Of a stretch of 63,964 bases of DNA, positions 26,687-34,715 are shown piece by piece. Position numbers and translations under genes: made by a program. Below the pieces are notes generated by a model. The model was given only the letters and a program-made list of their open reading frames with translations. It did not search any database and was not told where the DNA came from. Position 1 is the first letter of the stretch. Every line of letters starts with the position of its first letter. The DNA comes from DATATB01 sp036268995 (GTDB lineage: Bacteria > Planctomycetota > Planctomycetia > Pirellulales > PNKZ01), in contig DATATB010000150.1 in the NCBI GenBank assembly GCA_036268995.1, forward strand, positions 1 to 63,964, read 5' to 3'.

Positions 26687-27286
26687 ATGGCGGCAGTTAA
26701 GCATTCTCTGGGAAATCTCTGCCTGGCGAGCGCGTGCCTCGTGGCGGTGGTCGGTGGGTTGTCGTTGGTCATCGCAGCGCCCACCGACGGCAACTCTTCG
26801 CCCGTGGAATTCACACCCGACGGAAAGCTCAAACAGCCTGTCGGCTATCGCGAGTGGGAATACGTCGGAACGCCGCTCACGCCAAACGAACTCAACGGCG
26901 GCGAGGCGCCATTTCCCGACTTCCACATTGTTTATCTCGATCCCGACAGCTTTGCACACTACAAGAAGACCGGCAAATTCCGCGACGGTGCAGTGGTCGT
27001 GAAAGAGCTTGTCGCAATTGGCTCCAAGGAGGCAAGCAGCGGTAAAGGCTATTTCATGGGTGACTACATCGGTCTGGAAACGGCCGTTAAAGACTCTAAG
27101 CGATTCAAGGACGAGCCCGGGAACTGGGGCTACTTCACCTTCGGCCACAAGTATCCGCTGAAAACGGTTACCGCTGCCGAGTCCACGGCCGCGTGCAATT
27201 CGTGCCACCAGAACAACGCAGCCTCGGATTGGGTCTTTAGCCAGTACTATCCCGTTTTGCGGGCCGCACATCCCTCGGCGAACTGA
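26687..27286 (+). CDS. Cytochrome P460-family protein, copy 1
   Basis: A 199-residue exported protein: signal peptide to about IAAPTDG, then the P460 block FTPDGKLKQPVGYREWEYVG, FPDFHIVYLDPDSFAHYKKTG, VVVKELVAIGSKEASSGKGY, and one c-type heme site, CNSCH, near the C-terminus. P460 proteins oxidise hydroxylamine or handle NO using a heme cross-linked to Lys; I cannot tell which Lys would be linked. AAGG sits about 7 nt before this ATG. It is closely similar to copy 3. Confidence 0.88.
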   Translation: MAAVKHSLGNLCLASACLVAVVGGLSLVIAAPTDGNSSPVEFTPDGKLKQPVGYREWEYVGTPLTPNELNGGEAPFPDFHIVYLDPDSFAHYKKTGKFRDGAVVVKELVAIGSKEASSGKGYFMGDYIGLETAVKDSKRFKDEPGNWGYFTFGHKYPLKTVTAAESTAACNSCHQNNAASDWVFSQYYPVLRAAHPSAN

Positions 27287-27346
27287 CGTCCACATTGTCG
27301 CTCGAAACGATCCAGAAGCGCGCCGCCATTTAAGGGAGAGATTTCC

Positions 27347-27961
27347 ATGAAGTCCATTCGTGCTCGTTGGTTCACAGCCTGCAGCGTGGCAATAATCTTG
27401 TTCGCCGCGATCCTCATCGCGCCCAAAGCGACGCGCTCGGAGCCGCCCGCCGGCAAAAGCACGGATGCCGAGTTTTCGCCGTACGTTTCGAAGACCGGCG
27501 AAATTTCGAAACCCACTGACTACCGTGATCGATTTCTGCACCTGGGAAGCTGGGCGGTCGCCACGAAGGAGAACGGGCCTGTCGTCGAGATGCACAACGT
27601 CTACACGCCTGCAAAAGTTATTGAAGCGTATCGTCGCGACGGCAAGTTTCCCGACGGTGCGACGCTCGTGAAAGAAATTACGAATGTCAGCGCCGACAAC
27701 CTCACCACCGGCCGCTCGAGCTGGTCGACGCAGACCAAGGTGTGGTTCGTGATGGTCAAAGACTCAAAAGGCCGATTTCCCGATAACCCGCTGTGGGGCG
27801 ATGGCTGGGGCTGGGCATTGTTCAAGGCAGACGCGCCCGCCAAGAACACCGCTACGGACTACACGGCCGATTGCAAGACGTGCCACATTCCGGCCCGGCA
27901 AGACGACTGGATTTATGTTCGCGGCTATCCAGTTCTCGGCAAACACGCCAGCCCGCGGTAA
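27347..27961 (+). CDS. Cytochrome P460-family protein, copy 2 (divergent)
   Basis: A 204-residue exported protein with signal peptide MKSIRARWFTACSVAIILFA. The fold resembles its neighbours: SPYVSKTGEISKPTDYRDRF, LGSWAV, HNVYTPAKVIEAYRRDGKFP and DGATLVKEI, with a single CKTCH heme site. It is clearly more divergent than copies 1 and 3, with TTGRSSWSTQTKVWFVMVKD replacing their SSGKGYFMGD block, so a different substrate or partner is likely. GGGAGAG precedes the ATG. It is probably co-transcribed with copy 1. Confidence 0.85.
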   Translation: MKSIRARWFTACSVAIILFAAILIAPKATRSEPPAGKSTDAEFSPYVSKTGEISKPTDYRDRFLHLGSWAVATKENGPVVEMHNVYTPAKVIEAYRRDGKFPDGATLVKEITNVSADNLTTGRSSWSTQTKVWFVMVKDSKGRFPDNPLWGDGWGWALFKADAPAKNTATDYTADCKTCHIPARQDDWIYVRGYPVLGKHASPR

Positions 27962-27983
27962 CGCGCGCAAACATCAATGTCCT

Positions 27984-28589
27984 ATGCGAATGGTGCGAAG
28001 AATGACCGTGCAACTACCCGCAAGATTCAGGTTGACGGCAGGCGCAGCTGCTGTCGTCGGACTGCTCTGCCTATCCTATGCCACTGCCGGACTCCCGGGC
28101 GATCCGCCGGAAATCGCGTTCACCGCTGACGGCAAGCTGAAGAAACCCGTCGGCTATCGAAAGTGGGTATACGTGGGCGCTTCGGTCACTCCGAATGACC
28201 TCAACGGCGGTGAGGCCTTGTTTCCCGAATTCCATTCCGTCTACATCAATCCCGAAGGCTTCGCTGCCTATGAGAAAACGGGTAAGTATCGAGACGGCAC
28301 CGTCATGGTCAAGGAACTGGTCGCCGTTGGCAGCCAGGAGGAAACCAGCGGAAAAGGTTACTTCATGGGCGACTTTCTGAGCCTCGAAGTTTCGATCAAG
28401 GACTCGAAGCGATTCAAGAACGAGCCTGGCAACTGGGCCTACTTCAGTTTCGACTACAAACGACCGCTTGAACGGGAGGTCGCTCCGCACCCCGCCGCCA
28501 CCTGCGCCAAGTGCCACCAGGACAACGCGGCTGACGACTTCGTATTCCGTCAGGACTATCCCGTTTTGCACGCAGGGGCACCGCGGTAA
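27984..28589 (+). CDS. Cytochrome P460-family protein, copy 3
   Basis: About 201 residues. The protein repeats copy 1: FTADGKLKKPVGYRKWVYVG, TPNDLNGGEALFPEFHSVY, YEKTGKYRDGTVMVKELVAV, TSGKGYFMGDFLSLEVSIKD, and a CAKCH heme site. Signal peptide LTAGAAAVVGLLCLSYATAG. Three ATGs compete (27984, 27990, 28002). The near-identity of blocks to copy 1, with copy 2 between, suggests a duplication of copy 1 or of a copy 1/copy 2 pair. Confidence 0.85.
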   Translation: MRMVRRMTVQLPARFRLTAGAAAVVGLLCLSYATAGLPGDPPEIAFTADGKLKKPVGYRKWVYVGASVTPNDLNGGEALFPEFHSVYINPEGFAAYEKTGKYRDGTVMVKELVAVGSQEETSGKGYFMGDFLSLEVSIKDSKRFKNEPGNWAYFSFDYKRPLEREVAPHPAATCAKCHQDNAADDFVFRQDYPVLHAGAPR

Positions 28590-28826
28590 ACGATTGTGGG
28601 TGCAGGCATGTCCTTCGCTTGCGAGCGCGCGGACGCCGCAAGCCATTGCCGGCAATCGGCTTGGAACCTCGGTTGCGAAGGTCTCGTCATTGGCGCCAGC
28701 ATGCCCACTAGGGCTGTTTGAGCTCTCGCACTGCCTTCGTTTCAGGTTGCACGCATCGGCAATCTTTGATACATTCGGGGTTGGCTACGTCAGCCTAAGA
28801 CTTTGGTAAGTGGGGAGGTCCCCAGG

Positions 28827-30182
28827 ATGTTGACGATTGTCGGTGAGCGGCCGGCAGCCTCGCAACGCTTTTGCGATGGCATGTCGCGACGTATGTTCTT
28901 GCGCGTGGGAGCGCTGGGCCTGGGGGCCGGTGCGCTGACTTTGGCCGATGTGCTGCGCGCCGAATCGATCACAGGCAAGACACAGCCCCACAAGGCCATT
29001 ATCAACATCTTTCTGGGCGGCGGGCCGCCGCACCAGGACATGTGGGACCTCAAGCCCAATGCTCCGGCCGAGATCCGCGGCGAGTTCAAGCCCATCGCCA
29101 CTTGCGTACCGGGCATCGAGATCGGCGAGACGTTTCCGCTGGTGGCCGCGCGGATGCACAAGTTCGCCCTCATTCGCTCGGTAGTGGGAGCCAACGGACG
29201 CCACGATGCCGAGCAATGTACGACGGGCTGGCCGCTGGATTCGCTGAAATCGGTCGGGGGTCGGCCGAGCATCGGTTCGGTGCTCGCCAAGCTGCGAGGC
29301 CCGGTGGATCCGTCGGTGCCGCCGTTTGTCGGACTGGCCGCGCCGACCCAGGCCATGCCGTGGTCGAATCCGGGAACGCCCGGATTCTTGGGCCCGGCCT
29401 ATGCCGCTTTCAAGCCCGATGGCCCAGGCATGGAAAACATGCGACTGGGAGCCATCAGTGCGGATCGGCTGCGCGATCGGCGGCTGCTGCTGGCGGGTTT
29501 CGACCGCTTGCGGCGCGACCTGGACGCCCGCGGCACGATGCAAGCCAAAGACCAGTTCGACCGCGATGCCTTTGACTTGCTGGCTAGCAGCCGGCTGGTC
29601 GACGCGCTGGATCTTTCGCGCGAGGATCCGAAGGTGCTGGCCCGCTACGGCGACGGCAAGCCGTATCAGTATCAATTCGACGGGGCGCCGACGGTCAACG
29701 AGCACCTGTTGCTGGCCCGCCGGCTGGTGGAAGTCGGCGTACGGTGCGTGACGCTCACGTTCGGTCGCTGGGACAGCCACAGCGAGAATTTCAAGCTGGT
29801 TCGGGACCATGGCTCGAAGCTCGACCAGGCACTGACGGCTTTGATCGATGACTTAGACCAGCGCGGCATGCTCAACGACGTGACGGTGATCGCCTGGGGC
29901 GAATTCGGCCGCACGCCGCGGATCAATAAGAAGGCGGGGCGCGATCATTGGCCGCAAGTGAGCGCCGCAATCCTGGCCGGCGGCGGCATGCGCACCGGCC
30001 AGGTGATCGGCTCGACCAATCGCCTGGGCGAACATGCACAAGATCGGCCGGTGCATTTCCAGGAACTTTTCGCCACGCTCTACCGCAACCTCGGCATCAA
30101 TTCCGCAACCACCACGCTGCGCGATCCCTCCGGCAGGCCGCAGTATCTTGTCGAGCGAGAACCGCTGCGCGAGCTGATCTAG
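28827..30182 (+). CDS. DUF1501-family secreted protein
   Basis: A 451-residue protein with a Tat signal (MSRRMFLRVGALGLGAGALT). DUF1501 blocks are clear: KAIINIFLGGGPPHQDMWDL, FPLVAARMHKFALIRSV, DSHSENFKLVRDHGSKLDQA, NDVTVIAWGEFGRTPRIN and GRDHWPQVSAAILAGGGMRTG. The fold belongs to the alkaline phosphatase/sulfatase superfamily, probably periplasmic; its substrate is unknown. DUF1501 genes usually pair with a DUF1549/DUF1553 cytochrome-type gene; none is adjacent here. GGAGG lies about 9 nt before the chosen ATG. Confidence 0.92.
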   Translation: MLTIVGERPAASQRFCDGMSRRMFLRVGALGLGAGALTLADVLRAESITGKTQPHKAIINIFLGGGPPHQDMWDLKPNAPAEIRGEFKPIATCVPGIEIGETFPLVAARMHKFALIRSVVGANGRHDAEQCTTGWPLDSLKSVGGRPSIGSVLAKLRGPVDPSVPPFVGLAAPTQAMPWSNPGTPGFLGPAYAAFKPDGPGMENMRLGAISADRLRDRRLLLAGFDRLRRDLDARGTMQAKDQFDRDAFDLLASSRLVDALDLSREDPKVLARYGDGKPYQYQFDGAPTVNEHLLLARRLVEVGVRCVTLTFGRWDSHSENFKLVRDHGSKLDQALTALIDDLDQRGMLNDVTVIAWGEFGRTPRINKKAGRDHWPQVSAAILAGGGMRTGQVIGSTNRLGEHAQDRPVHFQELFATLYRNLGINSATTTLRDPSGRPQYLVEREPLRELI

Positions 30183-30199
30183 CCGCATCGCCGCACCGC

Positions 30200-30619
30200 T
30201 CAGCGTGCCGTTTGTAGCGCGCGCACAAAACGCAACGTCGGCTGCGGCGACGATGCAACATCGACCGTGGACGACGACGCTTTTCTGCGGCGGCGCACTT
30301 TCCGCAACGGGCCGTCGCGGTGCAACTCGCGGCCAGAAAACAGCCGCCCAGGTGCAAAGGTCTCGCCGTCGAGTACGTCGATTGCCACGGCGACGGCCCA
30401 GAGTCGGCCACGCCCGGCCAGCATCTGGCCATTAAAACCCTCGAGAAACGCCAAAGCATGCCGGGCCGAATAGGCACGGCTGTCGGCTGGCTCCCAGGCG
30501 ACAAATCGCGGCGGCACGTCTCGCCAGCAGCGCGGACGCCAGCCGCCGGTGTTGCCGATCCACAGGCGAAAACGCCGCTTGGCAGGCTCCCGGCTTGGTT
30601 TCATCGATTCAGCCCTCAT
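30200..30619 (-). CDS. Hypothetical protein, Arg-rich
   Basis: A 139-residue protein. The recognisable core is RFRLWIGNTGGWRPRCWRDV, PPRFVAWEPADSRAYSARHA, LAFLEGFNGQMLAGRGRLWA and VAVAIDVLDGETFAPGRLFSG. The WxGxTGG and FLEGFNGxML phrases look conserved, but I do not recognise a named family. It has no signal peptide or membrane segment. It faces the DUF1501 gene tail to tail and lies just before the XRE gene on the other strand. Confidence 0.5.
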   Translation of the reverse strand: MRAESMKPSREPAKRRFRLWIGNTGGWRPRCWRDVPPRFVAWEPADSRAYSARHALAFLEGFNGQMLAGRGRLWAVAVAIDVLDGETFAPGRLFSGRELHRDGPLRKVRRRRKASSSTVDVASSPQPTLRFVRALQTAR

Positions 30620-30673
30620 TCCGAGCCGTCCCGGCTGTCGCAGATAAGGTAGGCTTCCAATGAGCGTCCGGGC

Positions 30674-30710
30674 TTGACCGCGACGGCACTGCGATAGTAT
30701 ACATACGTAT
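30674..30710 (+). promoter_or_regulatory. Candidate promoter and operator for the XRE gene
   Basis: TTGACC (30674-30679) and TATACA (30698-30703) are spaced by 18 nt. The -10 is overlapped by the palindromes GTATAC (30697-30702) and ATACGTAT (30703-30710), a good place for autoregulation by the XRE protein. Inference from pattern only. Confidence 0.5.
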
Positions 30711-30781
30711 ATTACTCAGTCAATGTCCGCATGCTCCCCTTTCGCATCTTGGTTACTGCCCTGCTGCGCCCGCGCATCGCG

Positions 30782-31276
30782 ATGCCTGACTACGCCAGCA
30801 ATCTGCGCCGCCTGATGGCGCGCTTGAACCTGACCGTCCGCGAAGTTTCGGAGCGGACGGGCCTGGACCAGCGCACGATCAAGGGCATTTTGCGCGGCGA
30901 CAACTCGAAGCCGCACGCCCGCACGCTGCACCAATTGGCCGCGGGCTTGGGAGCGGACGTCGATGAGCTGTTCCAGACGCCGGCTTTGTTGGCGCATCGA
31001 GCTTTTGATCGGGCGACCAACCCGGTCGTCGACGACTTCCTGGCGCAGCACCCCGACTCGGTCGAAGGCTGGTCTCAAGCCGAGTTCGACGAGCTGTACA
31101 GCCACGTCGGCACCGGCGGCGGACTCACGCTGGAAGGCGCGGCCCGCATGATCGAAACAATCAATCGCAAGCGCGACACCTGGCGCAAAATGGCCATCGT
31201 GCTCGAAAGCGTTGAGGCCGAACTGCTCAGCGGGATCGTGGACCTGCTCTACCATCGCGTTGTGGTTCATCAGTGA
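30782..31276 (+). CDS. XRE-family regulator
   Basis: A 164-residue protein. A helix-turn-helix occupies residues 5-65: MPDYASNLRRLMARLNLTVR, EVSERTGLDQRTIKGILRGD, then SKPHARTLHQLAAGLGADVD. The C-terminal 90 residues are helical with no known domain. It binds DNA and is probably dimeric. An upstream ATG (30731) would add 17 residues. It stands head to tail against the phage-like cluster and could control it, though close XRE proteins also occur as stand-alone host genes. Confidence 0.75.
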   Translation: MPDYASNLRRLMARLNLTVREVSERTGLDQRTIKGILRGDNSKPHARTLHQLAAGLGADVDELFQTPALLAHRAFDRATNPVVDDFLAQHPDSVEGWSQAEFDELYSHVGTGGGLTLEGAARMIETINRKRDTWRKMAIVLESVEAELLSGIVDLLYHRVVVHQ

Positions 31277-31278
31277 GG

Positions 31279-31350
31279 GAAATGCGGAAGTAGGAAGGCG
31301 GAATGACGCAGGGGCGTTGTCAGTTGTCAGTTGTCCGTTCATCGTTCATG
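31279..31350. repeat. Heptamer-repeat site, mixed flavours
   Basis: The left part (31279-31306) has GAAATGC/GAAGTAG/GAATGA units. The right part (31316-31350) starts as CAGTTGT CAGTTGT CCGTTCA and turns into TCGTTCA. The two flavours meet within one run, showing they are variants of one repeat. The right part encodes the last residues (MNDERTTDN) of the glycosyltransferase/sulfotransferase gene. Confidence 0.8.
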
Positions 31351-33710
31351 CTTCTGCGTTTCTCGCGCACCCAACTCGCCTGGTAATAGTGGACCGAGTA
31401 GCTGCCCGGAAAGTCCGCCATCTGTTCAAGTAGATGCCGATCGCCGTCCGCCACGGGGTCCAGTACCTGCCGTTCGAAGATCCGCACGTCGCCGCGACCT
31501 TTCGCCAGCTCGGTGAACAAAAGCGGACCGCTTTTGTTCGGCTTCGCCGCGTCAAAACATTGCGGGAATCGCTCCAGCACCCGAGCCAAGAATGGATGCT
31601 TGGGCACGGCCCCGAAGATGTTATTGGTCACGATGCCGGCCGGCGTGGCGTAGCTCAAAAAACACTGACAGCCGACGAGCAGCTCGTCGATAGACTTCAG
31701 GCACGAGCGGTCCGTATCCAGATAGACTCCACCATGCTCGTAGACGATCCAATACCGGGCGATGTCGGCTTTGCCCGCGAACGTCTGGGCAAGGTCGTAG
31801 AATCGCCGCCAGCGATCCGGTAGCACCGCCAGAATATCTGCCTGGCTCCAAAGCTTGTGCTGCCAGTGTGGATGCAGAATTTTCCATTGCCGCATCCATT
31901 GGATGTGTCGGTCGGGCAGCGGCTGGTCGCCGATCCAGATCCAATGGAGCACGCGCGGGATGGGAAACGCGATCGTCGCGGTGCAGGCTTTCGTCAATTC
32001 GTCGCTCTGTGTTCCGTAGGCCGGATTGCTATGAAATATGCTCGCAGCGGCGGCAAGCTGCTCATAATGGAGCGTGATCTTGGCCCACGGCCAGGAATCG
32101 AAGCCCGCTTGGGCGCGTTGAACTGCCTTGGCTAGCTTTTCCGGCGTGTCGGCATAGGCGTTCTTGCGGCGGGCGTAGCTGCCGACCATCGCGGCCTGAT
32201 CCCGCTGAATCCAGAGCAACACGGGCGGGCGTTCCAAATCGCTCAGCGCCGGCAGCCACGTTTCCAGCGTGCGGTGGAACCGCGGGTCTTTGATCACCCA
32301 CGGCTCGGGCAACTGCCGCAGCTTGTCGGCCAGTGTCTTTCGCGTGAATGTTTTTCCGGCCAGCAGCTGTTGGTTGATCTGGCGAATGCCGACATGCTCG
32401 GCAAACTCGACGTCGGCGCCGGGCATGTTCCAGCCCATTGCCCCGAACATCCGGGTCAATACACTCGTTCCGCTGTGTCCGACTCCGTATACCAACACAT
32501 TCGGCCGCTCGATGCTCGGCGCGTCGTTGCGCACGCGGCGCTCTTGCTCAAAACCCTTGATGTGCGCGCCATGCCGCCAACGGCTCATGTACCCGACCGC
32601 CCGCAAACGGTGCGACTGGTAGTCCGTCGAGCGTCCAGACTGGTCGTGCACGGCCGCCACTGTCGGGCACTGAGCGACCAGCCATTTGCCAGCTTGCCGC
32701 ACATCCCAAAAAAAGGCGGTGTGCTCGCCGACCTTGAGCGCGTCCCGCCAGCGGTGATCCGCCAGCATTTCGCGCCGCACCAGGAAGAAATTGTAAGCCT
32801 TGTCGCACAAGCGATACGGCGTGCCACGGTCGGTTACACGGATTGGGCCGCTGGACTTCGTCTCATGAAAGATGCCATTGAAGACATGAAAATCCACCGC
32901 GTGCTCTTGCCGATTGCCGTTGTTGACAAGCGATCCACTGACCAGGCCAACCTCGCGGTGACTTTCCAGCACGTCGACGAACGGCTCGATTCGCGTTTCG
33001 GCCGTGAACACAAAATCTTCCTCCAGCACCAGCAGATACGGCGTTTCGAGTTGGTCGACGAGCGCATTGCGGGCCGCCGACAGCCCGCAGTCGAAGGGCA
33101 AGTCAAGCAGCCTGACGCTGGCCGGCAGTTTGGCCTTCTGCCGGCCGTTGTCGGCGACGACGATCCGCGCGTCGGGGTAGAACTTCTGGATGGACGCCAC
33201 AAGCCTTTCGAGGTGCCGCGGCCGCTCAAAGGCCGTGATGCCGAAGGTGATTTGGGCGAGCCACGCGGGCGGCTGTGGTGCTGGCTTGCCTGGGTCGGCA
33301 TCCGGGCAGAATCGGCAACAGGCCGGCTTGCTGCCGCTCTTGTAGCGGCGTAGCGTGCATTCGCCGTGAATCGCGCAGGCGAACACTGCCTGGGTGGCAT
33401 TGCACGTCCCGCAGAGTTGCGAGCGCTCTTGCCGCAGAATATCCAGGCCGCGGTGAATGCACGGCTCGGGCGGATAGGTAACGAGTTCTACAGTTGGCCG
33501 AGGTTCACTGGCCGCCCGCGACATTTCTGCCTGGAATTCCGCCTCAACCTGCCGGACAGGCTTCATGTCGGCGGGTTCATTGATGTGGTCGCACCCCTGA
33601 CAGATGATTGCAGAGACGACGTTGCCGGGGGCACGTACGCGCGGGTGCCGGCACAGCATTTTGCCGCCGATGGCGCAACGGGCCTCGCATTGTGGAAGGT
33701 TTAGGATCAT
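31320..33710 (-). CDS. Trifunctional glycosyltransferase-sulfotransferase-glycosyltransferase
   Basis: A 796-residue protein with four parts. Residues 1-145 are Cys-rich (pairs around 8-20, 37-40, 100-112 and 131-135), probably zinc-binding. Residues 150-385 form a GT2-like domain (ITFGITAFERPRHLERLVAS, LEEDFVF at 229-235). Residues 403-565 form a sulfotransferase with PAPS loop YGVGHSGTSVLTR and WVIKDPRFHRTLETWLPAL. Residues 580-790 form a GT32/OCH1-like domain (IPRVLHWIWIGDQPLPDRHI, DxD in HGGVYLDTDRS). The start overlaps the stop of the preceding Cys-rich tail gene (ATGA), so the gene belongs to the cluster. It may decorate virion or cell-surface glycans; the target is unknown. Confidence 0.8.
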   Translation of the reverse strand: MILNLPQCEARCAIGGKMLCRHPRVRAPGNVVSAIICQGCDHINEPADMKPVRQVEAEFQAEMSRAASEPRPTVELVTYPPEPCIHRGLDILRQERSQLCGTCNATQAVFACAIHGECTLRRYKSGSKPACCRFCPDADPGKPAPQPPAWLAQITFGITAFERPRHLERLVASIQKFYPDARIVVADNGRQKAKLPASVRLLDLPFDCGLSAARNALVDQLETPYLLVLEEDFVFTAETRIEPFVDVLESHREVGLVSGSLVNNGNRQEHAVDFHVFNGIFHETKSSGPIRVTDRGTPYRLCDKAYNFFLVRREMLADHRWRDALKVGEHTAFFWDVRQAGKWLVAQCPTVAAVHDQSGRSTDYQSHRLRAVGYMSRWRHGAHIKGFEQERRVRNDAPSIERPNVLVYGVGHSGTSVLTRMFGAMGWNMPGADVEFAEHVGIRQINQQLLAGKTFTRKTLADKLRQLPEPWVIKDPRFHRTLETWLPALSDLERPPVLLWIQRDQAAMVGSYARRKNAYADTPEKLAKAVQRAQAGFDSWPWAKITLHYEQLAAAASIFHSNPAYGTQSDELTKACTATIAFPIPRVLHWIWIGDQPLPDRHIQWMRQWKILHPHWQHKLWSQADILAVLPDRWRRFYDLAQTFAGKADIARYWIVYEHGGVYLDTDRSCLKSIDELLVGCQCFLSYATPAGIVTNNIFGAVPKHPFLARVLERFPQCFDAAKPNKSGPLLFTELAKGRGDVRIFERQVLDPVADGDRHLLEQMADFPGSYSVHYYQASWVREKRRSMNDERTTDN

Positions 33711-34714
33711 CCGGTAAGTAGCGACGTAAACACTATAGTTATCATGGAAGGACAGAGTACAAAATCGTCGCTGACTATGATTCCCACTGAGATTGGACCG
33801 ACCGTAAGCGTGCCAAATCCCGCTGTAGTGCAGTCGGGCTTCCCCGGTCTCGTGGTCGTGTACGAGCCGACGCGAATTGTTGTCGTGTCAGTCAGCGGGT
33901 CGTAACTGAAACCAATTGCCGCTCCGACACCGATTGGTGTTCCGCAGACCGTCACAAAGCCGGAATACGAAAAATAGCAGCCGCCTGGGGCGCCGGTTAA
34001 TATGTAGGTGCCGTTGGCTTCCGAGCACGGGGCTGGCGTCGTGCCGTCGCCGCAGTCGCCGTCTGTCCACCCAGTTACCACGGCTTTGAATTGCGCCGAC
34101 CTTGGGCACCGACCGCAATTGTTGCAGTTACCCGTGCAATCCGTGGTCCCGATATTAGTTCCCGTAATGCTCGTGATCGTGATGGGGCTCGGCGTACTGA
34201 CAACCTCAATGACGAAGCTGTTATTCGTGACTGACGAAATCACCTCGCCGACAAAATCTCCCCACACCTGCCCAGTCATCGTCCACTTGCCGTCGCTGTA
34301 CTTCTGCAAACAGACGGTCGCCGTCCCGGTAAAGGGGCCGGCTCCTGTCGGGTTGGATTGCGATGACTGATCGTCAATCTGCTGATAGCCAGACGCACCG
34401 ACCTCGAATTCGTAGTAGTGCGAGCCCGGCGAGCCGTTGCAGGGCATGCAAATGCGCAGCACAGCGCCGTCCGGTGCGGTGAAGTTCATCGCCACGGTGA
34501 ATTGGATGCCGGTGCTCGATGGATTGTCCGCATTCAGCAGGCACGCAAGCTGGGCACCGGCCGCACTGACGGTCAACTCGTTGTCCGCAATCTGCCAATC
34601 GCCCGACAGGACGCTCCACTGTGGCCCTAGCCGCCCAGCATCGGTGCCGCTGGTGTTGGCCCGGTCGAAGCCGTCGTTGACGAAATCGCAGGTGCAGCAG
34701 CAGGGATTCGGCAC
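33707..34714 (-). CDS. Cys-rich distal tail-type protein, unknown
   Basis: A 335-residue protein with GTG start and N-terminus MPNPCCCTCDFVNDGFDRAN. It contains many Cys residues (ACLLNAD, RICMPCNGSPGS, DCTGNCNNCGRCP, GCYFSYSG, VTVCGTPIG), beta-rich and Gly/Thr-rich, ending without a membrane segment. A first part of about 170 residues resembles a lectin-like jelly roll (WSVLSGDWQIADNELTVSAA). The place at the end of the tail module suggests a receptor-binding or spike protein, stabilised by disulfides or metal; inference. It is coupled to the downstream glycosyltransferase gene. Confidence 0.55.
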   Translation of the reverse strand: MPNPCCCTCDFVNDGFDRANTSGTDAGRLGPQWSVLSGDWQIADNELTVSAAGAQLACLLNADNPSSTGIQFTVAMNFTAPDGAVLRICMPCNGSPGSHYYEFEVGASGYQQIDDQSSQSNPTGAGPFTGTATVCLQKYSDGKWTMTGQVWGDFVGEVISSVTNNSFVIEVVSTPSPITITSITGTNIGTTDCTGNCNNCGRCPRSAQFKAVVTGWTDGDCGDGTTPAPCSEANGTYILTGAPGGCYFSYSGFVTVCGTPIGVGAAIGFSYDPLTDTTTIRVGSYTTTRPGKPDCTTAGFGTLTVGPISVGIIVSDDFVLCPSMITIVFTSLLTG

Positions 34715-34715
34715 G

